NCBI GenBank assembly: GCA_019166125.1
Contig: JAHTBO010000002.1
Coordinates: 431,651-495,650, forward strand
Reading direction: 5' to 3'
Length of the DNA: 64,000 bases
DNA from: Alcaligenaceae bacterium CGII-47
Lineage (GTDB): Bacteria > Pseudomonadota > Gammaproteobacteria > Burkholderiales > Burkholderiaceae_B
A model generated the notes under the pieces. The model made no database searches, had not been told where the DNA came from, and worked only from the letters and a program-made list of their open reading frames with translations. The first letter of the stretch is position 1. Every line of letters starts with the position of its first letter. Positions 37,054 to 45,346 of this stretch are shown piece by piece. A program made the position numbers and the translations under genes.

Positions 37054-38145
37054 TCAGGCTGCGTCACCACGAGCGAGTCGCGCCTGGGCGACGACCTGGC
37101 GACGCTGCAGCACCGCTGCGGACAAGCGCTGCAATACTTCAACCGAGCTATCCCAATCAATACAGCCATCGGTAATGCTCTGACCATATACCAGCGCACG
37201 CCCTGGAATCAAATCCTGACGCCCCCCGACTAGATGGCTCTCGATCATAACGCCAAATATACGCTCATCTCCGGCTTCGATCTGCTGGGATACATCCTCG
37301 ATTACCAAGGGCTGGCGCGTATAGTCCTTATGACTATTCGCGTGGCTGGCATCGATCATGACGTGAGGACGAATATCAAATTTTTCCATCATCTCACATG
37401 CGCTCTGCACGTTTTCAGCATCGTAATTGGGTGCCTTGCCGCCGCGCAGAATCATATGGCAGTCATTATTACCCACCGTCGACACGATTGCCGAATGTCC
37501 GCCCTTGGTGACCGACAGGAAGAAATGTGGCTGTGAGGCGGCCTTGATCGCATCGATTGCAATCCGCGTATCGCCACCGGTGCCGTTCTTGAATCCAACC
37601 GGGCAGGACAAGCCTGACGCCAGCTCGCGGTGAACCTGACTTTCGGTGGTGCGCGCGCCAATTGCCCCCCAGGACACCAAGTCGGCGATATATTGCGGGG
37701 TGATCATATCCAGGAATTCGCAGCCAGCAGGCAGACCCAAGGCATTAATATCGATCAGGACTTCGCGCGCCGTGCGCAGCCCCTGATTGATATTAAAACT
37801 GCCATCCAGGCCAGGATCATTAATCAGGCCCTTCCAGCCCACGGTTGTGCGTGGCTTTTCAAAGTAGACCCGCATAATGATCTCTAACTCGCCCTTGAAC
37901 TGCTCGCGCTGCGCGATCAGGCGATGCGCATACTCGATTGCCGCCGCCGGGTTATGAATGGAACACGGCCCAATCACAACAACCAGGCGATCATCCTTGC
38001 CGTTCAAAATATTATGAACCGCCCGGCGGACATCATGCACGCTCTTGGAGATGGCGGGTGTGCAGGGGAACTCACGCATAATGTGCGCTGGGGGGCTGAG
38101 CTCCTTGATCTCCCGTATACGTAAATCGTCGGTATTGTGTGACAC
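37054..38145 (-). CDS. aroG: 3-deoxy-7-phosphoheptulonate (DAHP) synthase, AroG type
   Basis: The start is GTG 38145 with GGAG 8 nt upstream; the open frame continues to 38187 but that part overlaps the attenuator T-run side and lacks a ribosome site. The 363-residue class I enzyme has VVIGPCSIHNP (about 56-66), KPRTTVGWKGLINDP and IDASHANSHKD. It condenses PEP and erythrose 4-phosphate, the first step of aromatic amino acid synthesis. A PheL-like leader peptide (38238-38315) and an intrinsic terminator (38186-38215) precede it, so transcription should be attenuated when phenylalanine is plentiful. Confidence 0.95.
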   Translation of the reverse strand: MSHNTDDLRIREIKELSPPAHIMREFPCTPAISKSVHDVRRAVHNILNGKDDRLVVVIGPCSIHNPAAAIEYAHRLIAQREQFKGELEIIMRVYFEKPRTTVGWKGLINDPGLDGSFNINQGLRTAREVLIDINALGLPAGCEFLDMITPQYIADLVSWGAIGARTTESQVHRELASGLSCPVGFKNGTGGDTRIAIDAIKAASQPHFFLSVTKGGHSAIVSTVGNNDCHMILRGGKAPNYDAENVQSACEMMEKFDIRPHVMIDASHANSHKDYTRQPLVIEDVSQQIEAGDERIFGVMIESHLVGGRQDLIPGRALVYGQSITDGCIDWDSSVEVLQRLSAAVLQRRQVVAQARLARGDAA

Positions 38146-38185
38146 GATAAATACTCCATATGTAACGCTATGAATCGGACAGCGC

Positions 38186-38215
38186 AAAAAAAGCCGCCTG
38201 GCTGGGCCGGCGGCT
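38186..38215 (-). terminator. attenuator terminator in the aroG leader
   Basis: On the minus strand AGCCGCC (38215-38209) and GGCGGCT (38198-38192) pair, with further G/C inside, and are followed at once by seven T (38191-38186). This is a full intrinsic terminator placed between the leader-peptide stop (38238) and the aroG start (38145). AGCCGC also occurs within the leader coding region (38267-38272), where it could pair alternatively with the terminator's 3' arm (inference). Confidence 0.88.
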
Positions 38216-38237
38216 ATTTGGGAAAATGATCTCTATA

Positions 38238-38315
38238 TCATGTACAGCTATTCCCTTCCTCCACCAGCGGCTTAGGAAATGTAAAAAAGAAAAAAAAGTA
38301 GGGAGCGGTACACAT
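38238..38315 (-). CDS. aroG leader peptide (25 aa, phenylalanine-rich, PheL-like)
   Basis: An ATG at 38315 opens a 26-codon frame ending in TGA. The peptide reads MCTAPYFFFFFTFP and then KPLVEEGNSCT: a proline, a tyrosine, five successive Phe, Thr, Phe and Pro. This closely parallels the E. coli phenylalanine leader (PheL), whose control codons are also a Phe run ending in TFP. Ribosome stalling at these codons when Phe-tRNA is scarce should prevent the terminator at 38186-38215 and let aroG be transcribed. No Shine-Dalgarno is visible, because the promoter -10 box ends only 7 nt before the ATG. Confidence 0.85.
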   Translation of the reverse strand: MCTAPYFFFFFTFPKPLVEEGNSCT

Positions 38316-38322
38316 GCAGGAA

Positions 38323-38351
38323 ATACTAGCACACCCTGGTCACTTTGCCAA
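38323..38351 (-). promoter_or_regulatory. sigma-70 promoter of aroG leader transcript
   Basis: TTGGCA (38351-38346), a 17-bp spacer and TAGTAT (38328-38323) make a good sigma-70 promoter on the minus strand. The predicted start of transcription is at about 38315-38316, the first base of the leader ATG or the one before it, so the leader mRNA would be leaderless. Confidence 0.7.
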
Positions 38352-38500
38352 TTTCAGATTAATTTAATTTGAGTAGTAATGATTAAGTCATGTATCATTC
38401 CTATAGTCATCTTTTGACAAGCAATCATTCTAGACGCAACACCAAGTTTTCGAAATGGCCGGACACTTAGGCTTGCGCGAACGATCTATAGGAGTACCAC

Positions 38501-39358
38501 ATGAAAACCACACGCAGACATCTCATCATGGGGCTGGCCAGCGCATGCATCATGGGCTTTGCCACCCAGGCGAGTGCCGCCGACCTTAAATCCATCCAGG
38601 AAAAAAGCGTCCTGCGCGTCGCGGTAGCCAACGAAATTCCCTATGGCTATATGGACATGAGTGGTGAAGCCAAAGGTGTCGGTCCAGATGTCGCCAAACA
38701 CATCGCCCAGGCCCTGGGTATCAAGAAAATAGAATGGAGCACCACCAACTTCGGCTCGCTCATCCCCGGCCTACAGGCTAATCGCTTTGATATGGTGGCG
38801 GCCGAGATGGCCATCCTGCCCCAGCGTTGTGAGCAAGTGCTCTTCTCGCAGCCCAATAGCTCCTACGGCGAAGGCTTGTTAGTTGCCAAGGGAAACCCAA
38901 AAAATATCCATGACTTTGCAAGCTTTGCCACATCCGGCAACAAGATCGCCATCATGGCCGGTGCTGACCAACTTGAAATGCTGCAAGCCCTAAAAGTTCC
39001 CGGCAGCCAGATCGTGACGATTTCCAATAATGCAGATGCGATCTCGACGGTATCAACGGGTCGCGCTGATGCCTATGCGGCCACCAGCCTGACCGTCGGC
39101 GAGCTGGCCAGCAAAAGTGACAAAGTCGAGCCTGCTGCTGATTTTGTAGACCCCGTCATCGATGGCACAACGGTGCGTAGCTGGGGCGGCTTTGTATTTT
39201 CACAGCAATCCGAGGACTTACGCGATGCCGTAAATACGGAACTCGCCAAATTCAAGAAAACACCAGAATGGGAAAAAATTATGACCCAGTACGGTTTCTC
39301 AGCCGAGGACGCCAAGGGCTCCTTTACCAAGACCACCAGTCAGCTCTGCGCCAAATAA
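38501..39358 (+). CDS. ehuB: ectoine/hydroxyectoine ABC transporter substrate-binding protein
   Basis: This 285-residue family-3 solute-binding protein has a signal peptide ending about ASAAD (residue 28) with a twin-arginine-like start (TTRRHLIMG). The segments VANEIPYGYMDMSGEAKGVGPDVA, LIPGLQANRFDMVAAEM and LPQRCEQVLFSQP match EhuB, including the RCE pattern. It binds ectoines in the periplasm. ATAGGAG precedes the ATG. It leads an operon of four genes that converges on the ectoine synthesis genes, which supports the assignment. Confidence 0.88.
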   Translation: MKTTRRHLIMGLASACIMGFATQASAADLKSIQEKSVLRVAVANEIPYGYMDMSGEAKGVGPDVAKHIAQALGIKKIEWSTTNFGSLIPGLQANRFDMVAAEMAILPQRCEQVLFSQPNSSYGEGLLVAKGNPKNIHDFASFATSGNKIAIMAGADQLEMLQALKVPGSQIVTISNNADAISTVSTGRADAYAATSLTVGELASKSDKVEPAADFVDPVIDGTTVRSWGGFVFSQQSEDLRDAVNTELAKFKKTPEWEKIMTQYGFSAEDAKGSFTKTTSQLCAK

Positions 39359-39372
39359 ACGGCTGAACCCAC

Positions 39373-40044
39373 GTGGACTGGCTGACTTACCTTAGACCCT
39401 TATTGCAGGGCGCCCAGGTTACGATCGAATTGACCCTCTATTCGACCGTCCTGGGCGGGCTATTTGCCTTTGCATTCGGTATCGGTCGACTCTCGCACAA
39501 TGCTTTATTGCGCGCGGGCTCGATCACCTTGATTGAAATTTTTCGTGGCACATCACTACTGGTGCAGCTCTTTTGGCTGTATTTTGCCTTGCCCATCATT
39601 GGCCAGACCCTTGGCCTGGATTGGCGCTTACCCCCAGTCGTGGCGGGTACGCTTGCCCTGAGCCTGAATATTGGGGCCTATGGCGCAGAGGTGGTGCGTG
39701 GCGCGGTTCAGTCCGTCCCACCCTCCCAACTCGAGGCGGCCAAGGCACTGGACTTCACGCCACGCCAGACACTATGGCGGATCTCGATCCCTCAGGCCAT
39801 CCCCGAGATGATGCCCAGCTTTGGCAATCTGGCCGTACAGAACCTCAAGGACACCGCCTTGGTCTCATTGATTGGCCTAAGCGATTTAGCCTTTCAGGCT
39901 GAACGTATTCGTAATTTTACGCAGGACAGTGTCTCGATCTATACGCTGCTGCTCTTGATGTACTTCGGTATGGCCCTCGTCGTGGCCGCTGGCATGCGAG
40001 TGCTCGAACATCATGTGGGGCGCTGGCGCGCCAAAGGGGCCTGA
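39373..40044 (+). CDS. ehuC: ectoine/hydroxyectoine ABC transporter permease EhuC
   Basis: This 223-residue polar-amino-acid-type permease starts at a GTG 14 bp after ehuB. It has about five membrane helices, the segment EIFRGTSLLVQLFWLYFALP near residue 55 and the EAA loop LEAAKALDFTPRQTLWRISIPQA at about 119-141. It pairs with the next permease to form the channel. Naming as EhuC rests on order and on the adjacent ect genes. Confidence 0.85.
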   Translation: MDWLTYLRPLLQGAQVTIELTLYSTVLGGLFAFAFGIGRLSHNALLRAGSITLIEIFRGTSLLVQLFWLYFALPIIGQTLGLDWRLPPVVAGTLALSLNIGAYGAEVVRGAVQSVPPSQLEAAKALDFTPRQTLWRISIPQAIPEMMPSFGNLAVQNLKDTALVSLIGLSDLAFQAERIRNFTQDSVSIYTLLLLMYFGMALVVAAGMRVLEHHVGRWRAKGA

Positions 40045-40046
40045 TT

Positions 40047-40739
40047 ATGCTGTTTGGAATCGAATGGGATACCACCAGCAATGCCACCTTCGCCTGGTCC
40101 ATCCTGCCTATCTTGCTGCGTGGCATGGTCGTCACGATCCAAGCCACCCTGGTGGGGTTCGTCGTCGCTGCCATCCTCGGTCTTATCCTGGCGGCACTTA
40201 AGGGGGCCCGGTCACGCCTGATTTCCTGGCCGGCGACGGTATTCACAGAATTCCTGCGCGACACCCCGCTATTGGTGCAGTTGTTCTTTTTATATTACGT
40301 GCTGCCTGAGTACGGCATTGTGCTACCCGCCTTTATGACGGGCGCACTCGCTTTGGGTATTCAATATAGTGCCTATACCTCAGAGGTCTACCGGGCTGGC
40401 CTGGAGTCTATCGCACATGGTCAAACCGAAGCGGCGCGCGCACTCGATATCGCGCCGCTACGCATCTTTAGTGTAATTATTCTGCCCCAAGCCATCCCAC
40501 GCATCATCCCGGCCCTGGGCAACTATCTGGTCTCAATCATGAAAGACGTTCCCGTACTCTCGGTCGTCTCGATTTTGGAAATGCTCAATGTCGCCCGCAT
40601 CATCGGGGATCGCAGCTTCAACTATATGGTGCCACTCACGATGGTCGGTGTGCTCTACCTGGTGTTGACCTTGCTCGCCTCCAGTGCCGTACGCTATCTG
40701 GACGTTCACCTACCCAAACAAGGAATTCCCCTCAGATGA
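40047..40739 (+). CDS. ehuD: ectoine/hydroxyectoine ABC transporter permease EhuD
   Basis: This 230-residue permease of the same family has [20 protein letters not shown] (about 71-90) and the loop [27 protein letters not shown]. It begins 2 bp after ehuC and its stop overlaps the ATPase start (ATGA). It forms the second half of the membrane channel. Confidence 0.86.
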   Translation: MLFGIEWDTTSNATFAWSILPILLRGMVVTIQATLVGFVVAAILGLILAALKGARSRLISWPATVFTEFLRDTPLLVQLFFLYYVLPEYGIVLPAFMTGALALGIQYSAYTSEVYRAGLESIAHGQTEAARALDIAPLRIFSVIILPQAIPRIIPALGNYLVSIMKDVPVLSVVSILEMLNVARIIGDRSFNYMVPLTMVGVLYLVLTLLASSAVRYLDVHLPKQGIPLR

Positions 40740-41521
40740 ATACCCCGATGATAAAAATGGAAAAAGTCGTCAAACGATTCGGCGATGCGCTAGTCCTGGA
40801 CTCGCTTGACTTCGAGGTCACCCGGGGAGAAAAGGTCACCATCATCGGGCCATCCGGATCAGGCAAATCTACAGTATTGCGCATTCTGATGACGCTTGAA
40901 CATATTGACGAAGGCCTGATTACGGTGGCAGGCAAGCCCCTCTGGCATGAATACAAAGGCGATCAACTTGTCCCTGCCAGCGAAGCCCACTTACGCATGA
41001 TGCGCAAGGAAATGGGCATGGTCTTTCAGCAGTTCAATCTATTTCCGCACATGACGGTACTGCGCAATATTACCGAGTCACCGATCCATGTGCTGGGCCT
41101 GCCCAAGCGCAAGGCACGCGAACGTGCCTACGAATACCTGGAGCTGGTGGGCCTGACTGAGCATGCCGAAAAATTTCCCAGCCAGCTCTCAGGTGGTCAA
41201 CAGCAACGCGTGGCGATTGCTCGGGCGCTGGCCATGCGCCCGAACATCATGCTATTTGACGAGCCGACCTCAGCACTTGATCCGGAACTCGTGGGCGAGG
41301 TGCTAAGCGTCATCCAGCGCCTATCCGAGGAACACGACCTAACCATGTTGCTCGTCACACACGAGATGCAGTTTGCCAAGCAAATATCCGATCGCATATG
41401 CTTTTTTGATAAAGGCAATATTGTCGAACAAGGTACCCCCGAGCAAATATTCAACGCGCCGCAAGAAGAGCGCACGCGCGAATTTCTCAAGGGCTTTATG
41501 GATGCACAGCAAGCGGGCTAA
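40736..41521 (+). CDS. ehuA: ectoine/hydroxyectoine ABC transporter ATP-binding protein EhuA
   Basis: This 261-residue ATPase of the polar amino acid uptake type has Walker [10 protein letters not shown] (38-46), signature LSGGQQQR and Walker [20 protein letters not shown]. It drives the EhuBCD importer. Its last 26 bp overlap the 3' end of ectD on the opposite strand, so the uptake and synthesis operons are interlocked tail to tail. Confidence 0.9.
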   Translation: MNTPMIKMEKVVKRFGDALVLDSLDFEVTRGEKVTIIGPSGSGKSTVLRILMTLEHIDEGLITVAGKPLWHEYKGDQLVPASEAHLRMMRKEMGMVFQQFNLFPHMTVLRNITESPIHVLGLPKRKARERAYEYLELVGLTEHAEKFPSQLSGGQQQRVAIARALAMRPNIMLFDEPTSALDPELVGEVLSVIQRLSEEHDLTMLLVTHEMQFAKQISDRICFFDKGNIVEQGTPEQIFNAPQEERTREFLKGFMDAQQAG

Positions 41522-42398
41522 GCGTCACGCAGCGCTCGCGCGCCGCGATATGCTCTGGCCGAGGAGCGAGCCCATGAAACGGCGCAAGCAAAGCATTATC
41601 GACGCTGTTATAAACCATAAATAAATTGTTTCGCGCCCGAGGCGAAATATTCCCCGACGAGCCGTGCAGCGTATTGCAATCGAAGAACACCACTGATCCT
41701 GCCCGGGCGATCACCGGCGTGACTCCGGCTTGCTCTGATAACAAAGACAGACTGAGCGTATCGGGCACCCCCACCTCCTGCTTACGCAAGGAGGTACGGT
41801 AATTATCCTCTGGCGTCTCACCCACGCAGGCCACAAACTGGCGATGCGAGCCCGGAATCAGCATCAATGGTCCATTACAGGCATCATTATCATTCAATAA
41901 TATTGAACAGCTCACTGCCCGCATCCCTGGCATGCCATCCTCGACATGCCAGGTCTCGAAATCCGAATGCCAATAAAACTCTTTGCCTTCAAAGCCAGGC
42001 TTCATATTGGCACGCGATTGATGAATATAGACTTCAGAGCCCAGAATCTGTCGGGCCACATCCAGCACCCTCGGATCTCGCGGTAAGTCTGCCAAACGTT
42101 CGCCTAGCTCGTGGATACGAAAGATCGACCTAAGGGTGTCACTGCCGGGCTCATAGATTGCCTCATCCAGCGCCCGGATATCGGGATCGGCACTCATGGT
42201 GTCGACCTCCTCACGCAAGGCCTGGATCTCATCCGCATCAAACACCGCATCCAGTACGATGAATCCGTTACGCTCGTAGTCTTGCAGCTGGTCTGCATCC
42301 AGGGCCTGGGCATACTGCCCGGCACCATAGACCACGGGTTCTTTGCGCGCGATCAACGCCGAGGCACGACCGACACGCGAGACATATAAATCCTTCAT
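41496..42398 (-). CDS. ectD: ectoine 5-hydroxylase
   Basis: The start is ATG 42398, with AAGGAG 6 nt before it, giving 300 residues as in known EctD proteins. Iron ligands are His144 and Asp146 ([11 protein letters not shown], the EctD signature) and His245 (NTLHGSSGN); Arg255 after it would hold 2-oxoglutarate. The enzyme converts ectoine to 5-hydroxyectoine with O2 and 2-oxoglutarate. It is the last gene of ectRABCD and follows ectC by 14 bp. Confidence 0.96.
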   Translation of the reverse strand: MKDLYVSRVGRASALIARKEPVVYGAGQYAQALDADQLQDYERNGFIVLDAVFDADEIQALREEVDTMSADPDIRALDEAIYEPGSDTLRSIFRIHELGERLADLPRDPRVLDVARQILGSEVYIHQSRANMKPGFEGKEFYWHSDFETWHVEDGMPGMRAVSCSILLNDNDACNGPLMLIPGSHRQFVACVGETPEDNYRTSLRKQEVGVPDTLSLSLLSEQAGVTPVIARAGSVVFFDCNTLHGSSGNISPRARNNLFMVYNSVDNALLAPFHGLAPRPEHIAARERCVTLSPLAVHP

Positions 42399-42412
42399 CT
42401 TCAACTCCTTTA

Positions 42413-42808
42413 TCAGGACGCTACCGTCTCCAAAGGGTAGACACCGTCCTTGTCATGCACTTCCTGGCCGGTAAGCGGGGGATTGAATACACAAATCACG
42501 CGCAGCGGTTCCCGCCCGCCACGCAACCAATGTTCGTCATGCTGATCCAGGGCGTAGACCACGCCGGGCCCCAGCGCATATTTCTGTCCATCCGCAATCG
42601 TCTCAATCTCACCATCACCTTCGATGCACCAAACAGCCTCGAGGTGATTCTGATAATGGATATGCGTCTCGGTGCCTGGAAAAATCACAGTTTCGTGAAA
42701 CGAGAACCCCATCCCATCACGACTGAGCAGCACCCGACGACTCGTCCAGTTATCAGTAATAATTTCATCAGAGGTCCCCAGAACGTCGTTGACGTTTTTG
42801 ACAATCAT
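42413..42808 (-). CDS. ectC: L-ectoine synthase
   Basis: This 131-residue cupin matches EctC over its full length: MIVKNVNDVLGTSDE, SFHETVIFPGTETHIHYQNHLEAVWCIEG and LDQHDEHWLRGG. It closes the ring of N-gamma-acetyl-diaminobutyrate by loss of water to give ectoine. Its ATG overlaps the ectB stop by 4 bp. Confidence 0.97.
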   Translation of the reverse strand: MIVKNVNDVLGTSDEIITDNWTSRRVLLSRDGMGFSFHETVIFPGTETHIHYQNHLEAVWCIEGDGEIETIADGQKYALGPGVVYALDQHDEHWLRGGREPLRVICVFNPPLTGQEVHDKDGVYPLETVAS

Positions 42809-44112
42809 GATGCACCTCCAGCCATTTTCAGCACCTTCGCGCGGCGACCTCGCTCGGCCAGTACCTCGGCGGTACAGCGCTCGATAATCTCTAGACCACG
42901 GCTTAATTCGTCCTCAGGAATCGTCAGCGCAGGCAGGACCTTAAGGACCTCATCACTTGCGCCCGATGTCTCAATCACCACGCCCTGCTCGAACGCGCGT
43001 TGCGCAATACGACCGGCGAGCCCCTCTGCCTCGGGCGTGACCAAGCCCTGGATCAGACCGCGTCCACGCACGCTCAGCCCCACATCAGCGTAACTATGAG
43101 CCAGATTCTCTAACCAGTCACGCACCTGCAGCTCCTTGGCTGCAATATCCAGGGAAAACTGCTCGTCACTCCAGTATGTCTCGAGGGCCTGCCCGGCAGT
43201 AATAAACGCCAGGTTATTGCCACGGAACGTACCGCTGTGTGCACCGGGTTCCCAGATATCCAGCTCTGGTTTGATCAGCACCAGAGACATCGGCAAGCCA
43301 AATCCCGACAAAGATTTGGATAGCGTCACAATATCCGGTGAAATACCTGCTGATTCAAAGCTGAAAAAACTACCCGTGCGACCACAACCCACCTGAATAT
43401 CATCGATAATCAACAGCATATCGTGCTCGCGGCATAGACGTTCCAGCTCGCGCAGCCAGCGCTGCGAGGCCACATTCACTCCACCCTCGCCTTGCACTGT
43501 CTCGACTATTACCGCAGCGGGATGATCCAGACCGCTGCTGGAATCATTCAGCATGCGCTCTAGGTACGCCATGGTATTGACGTCAGGCCCAAAGTACCCG
43601 TCAAAAGGCATAAAGCTTGTATTACTCAACGCGACACCCGCCGCCTGACGAAATTTGCGATTTGCCGTCGTCGCCAGCGAGCCGCCCGAGACCCCATGAA
43701 AGCCATGTGTGAACGAAATTACATTTTGCCGACCCTTGACCTGGCGCGCGAGCTTAAGTGCCGCCTCAACCGCGTTCGTGCCGGTCGGTCCCGTAAACTG
43801 CAATACGTAGCGCAGATCTCGGGGACGCAGCACGATTTGATCCATGGTCTGCAAAAAATATTTCTTGGCACTGGTCGCCATATCCAACCCATGCACGACG
43901 CCATCAGAATGCAGATACTCGATTAGCCGCTCCCGAAGCACGGGATTATTATGGCCATAATTCAACGTCCCGGCACCACTAAAGAAATCAATGTATTCCT
44001 TACCGGACTCATCAATCAGAACTGAGCCTCTCGCTTTGCTGAAAATCACAGGGAACGACCGGATGTAGCCTCTGACCTCAGACTCCATCCGGTCAAAAAT
44101 TTTCAAGTCCAT
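42805..44112 (-). CDS. ectB: L-2,4-diaminobutyrate transaminase
   Basis: This 435-residue class III PLP aminotransferase has YGHNNPVL, TGPTGTNAVEAALKLAR and the PLP lysine in LSKSLSGFGLP (about 265-275). It converts aspartate semialdehyde to diaminobutyrate with glutamate as amino donor, the first ectoine-specific step. It lies 15 bp after ectA. Confidence 0.97.
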   Translation of the reverse strand: MDLKIFDRMESEVRGYIRSFPVIFSKARGSVLIDESGKEYIDFFSGAGTLNYGHNNPVLRERLIEYLHSDGVVHGLDMATSAKKYFLQTMDQIVLRPRDLRYVLQFTGPTGTNAVEAALKLARQVKGRQNVISFTHGFHGVSGGSLATTANRKFRQAAGVALSNTSFMPFDGYFGPDVNTMAYLERMLNDSSSGLDHPAAVIVETVQGEGGVNVASQRWLRELERLCREHDMLLIIDDIQVGCGRTGSFFSFESAGISPDIVTLSKSLSGFGLPMSLVLIKPELDIWEPGAHSGTFRGNNLAFITAGQALETYWSDEQFSLDIAAKELQVRDWLENLAHSYADVGLSVRGRGLIQGLVTPEAEGLAGRIAQRAFEQGVVIETSGASDEVLKVLPALTIPEDELSRGLEIIERCTAEVLAERGRRAKVLKMAGGAS

Positions 44113-44127
44113 CGTATTCTCCTTTTG

Positions 44128-44640
44128 TTAATACTCATCACAGCGCGCATTGCTTACACAATGCGCATCAAACGGGCCAATGCGTAGCAAGGGCTCTGCC
44201 TCATGCCCGCTTGTCCCAAAGAGGCTGGCGTCAAAGTGCGCCTGTTCACCCCAATGTGTCTCCAGGCTGCGCGCCAGCCCGGCAAACATCCTGCGTGACG
44301 CCAAATTGCTCGGCGCTACGGTGGTCTCAATATATTTAATACCTTGCAGCTCAGCTCGCGTAAGCAAGGCGCGTATTAAGCGCTGTGCCAGGCCCGCGCC
44401 GCGTGCACGCTGTGCAACAGCCACCTGCCAAACAAACAAAACCTCTGGGCACTGTGGCGGAACATAAGCGCTGACCATGGCTCGCAGGCCGTGCTCATCC
44501 TCAGATACGATGCAGGTTTGGGAAAAGTGCTCGGACAAGAGCAGGTAAACATAGAGCGAATTCACGTCTAGCGGTGGGCACTCACACACCAAGCGATGCA
44601 TAGCCGGGCCATCGGCCCGGCTTGGTGCTCGAGTCTTCAA
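44128..44640 (-). CDS. ectA: diaminobutyrate acetyltransferase
   Basis: This 170-residue GNAT protein has the diagnostic EctA segment CECPPLDVNSLYVYLLLSEHF (about 19-39) and the acetyl-CoA loop RARGAGLAQRLIRALL. It acetylates the gamma-amino group of diaminobutyrate. Its probable start is a TTG that overlaps the ectR stop (TTGA), so the regulator and synthesis genes are on one coupled transcript. Confidence 0.95.
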   Translation of the reverse strand: MKTRAPSRADGPAMHRLVCECPPLDVNSLYVYLLLSEHFSQTCIVSEDEHGLRAMVSAYVPPQCPEVLFVWQVAVAQRARGAGLAQRLIRALLTRAELQGIKYIETTVAPSNLASRRMFAGLARSLETHWGEQAHFDASLFGTSGHEAEPLLRIGPFDAHCVSNARCDEY

Positions 44641-45173
44641 ACGACCAGCCCCGATTCAGGCGCGACCCCCTCGACAGGGATATCGAGCATCGGTGAATGC
44701 ATCTGGGCGGGCGGCGCGATCCCGACATCAGACTCCATAAGTCCAACAATGCGCTCGAGCGAGGAGGTAATCGTCGCGCGCTCGGTCGCTGGCAAGGCCT
44801 TAAGCGATTCTGCCAGCTTTTGCTGCAGGGGCGAGGGCGTATCGCGGACCAATTGCCTACCTGCGTCCGTTACCGTGATAAACACAATCCGCCTATCCTC
44901 ACGTCCCCGCTCACGAACAATTAAGCCCTTGTCCTCTAGCCTATCGAGGATGCCCACGACCGTGCTGGGGCTGACATGGACCTCGCGGCTAATCGCTGTT
45001 GCGGTCATTGGGCCCAGCTGCATCACGGTGCGCAAACACACCAGTTGTGGCCCAGTAATATGGCTGCAGGCAGCCAATTGACGCGAATGCAGGGCGACTG
45101 AACGCGTGATACGCCGCAAGGCGCGCAGAATGCGTAGCTCGTAAGACTGCTCACCATCCACTTCAATACTCAT
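44637..45173 (-). CDS. ectR: MarR-type regulator of ectoine synthesis (EctR-like)
   Basis: This 178-residue MarR-family protein has the winged-helix segment TATAISREVHVSPSTVVGILDRLEDKGLIVRERGREDRR (about 77-115), with a somewhat long C-terminal tail. EctR1 of methylotrophs is a MarR protein next to ect genes that represses them; this one heads the ect operon itself and probably represses its own promoter (45202-45230). GGTGG precedes the ATG. The signal it senses is unknown. Confidence 0.88.
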   Translation of the reverse strand: MSIEVDGEQSYELRILRALRRITRSVALHSRQLAACSHITGPQLVCLRTVMQLGPMTATAISREVHVSPSTVVGILDRLEDKGLIVRERGREDRRIVFITVTDAGRQLVRDTPSPLQQKLAESLKALPATERATITSSLERIVGLMESDVGIAPPAQMHSPMLDIPVEGVAPESGLVV

Positions 45174-45201
45174 TTAATCCACCAAAATGATTTCTGTTGA
45201 A

Positions 45202-45230
45202 ATAATATGACTACGAATATATCACATCAA
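45202..45230 (-). promoter_or_regulatory. sigma-70 promoter of the ectRABCD operon
   Basis: On the minus strand TTGATG (45230-45225), a 17-bp AT-rich spacer and TATTAT (45207-45202) form a near-consensus promoter 29 bp upstream of the ectR ATG. The AT-rich spacer and flanks are a plausible EctR binding area. Confidence 0.65.
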
Positions 45231-45259
45231 GATTCCTTTTTGGTCAAAAGTACAGATTT

Positions 45260-45310
45260 AAAAATAAAAAACACGCTGTACGCTGGGATCTGAACCCACC
45301 GTACAGCGTG
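45260..45310 (-). terminator. intrinsic terminator of the nitrilase-tldD transcript
   Basis: Read on the minus strand, CACGCTGTACG (45310-45300) and CGTACAGCGTG (45282-45272) form an 11-bp perfect stem, with an additional GGG/CCC pairing in the loop, followed by TTTTTTATTTTT. It lies 36 bp after the tldD stop. Confidence 0.88.
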
Positions 45311-45346
45311 CTATTTACAATAGGCGCCCCTGGAAGTCGTAAAAGC

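Noticed and set aside
38146..38187. N-terminal extension of AroG to 38187
   Set aside because: The GTG at 38145 has a good ribosome site, and the extension reaches the T-run of the attenuator.
45272..45310. tRNA-like segment (GGTTCAGATCCC on the minus strand) near the tldD end
   Set aside because: It is the loop of a strong intrinsic terminator; no acceptor, D or anticodon arm exists around it.
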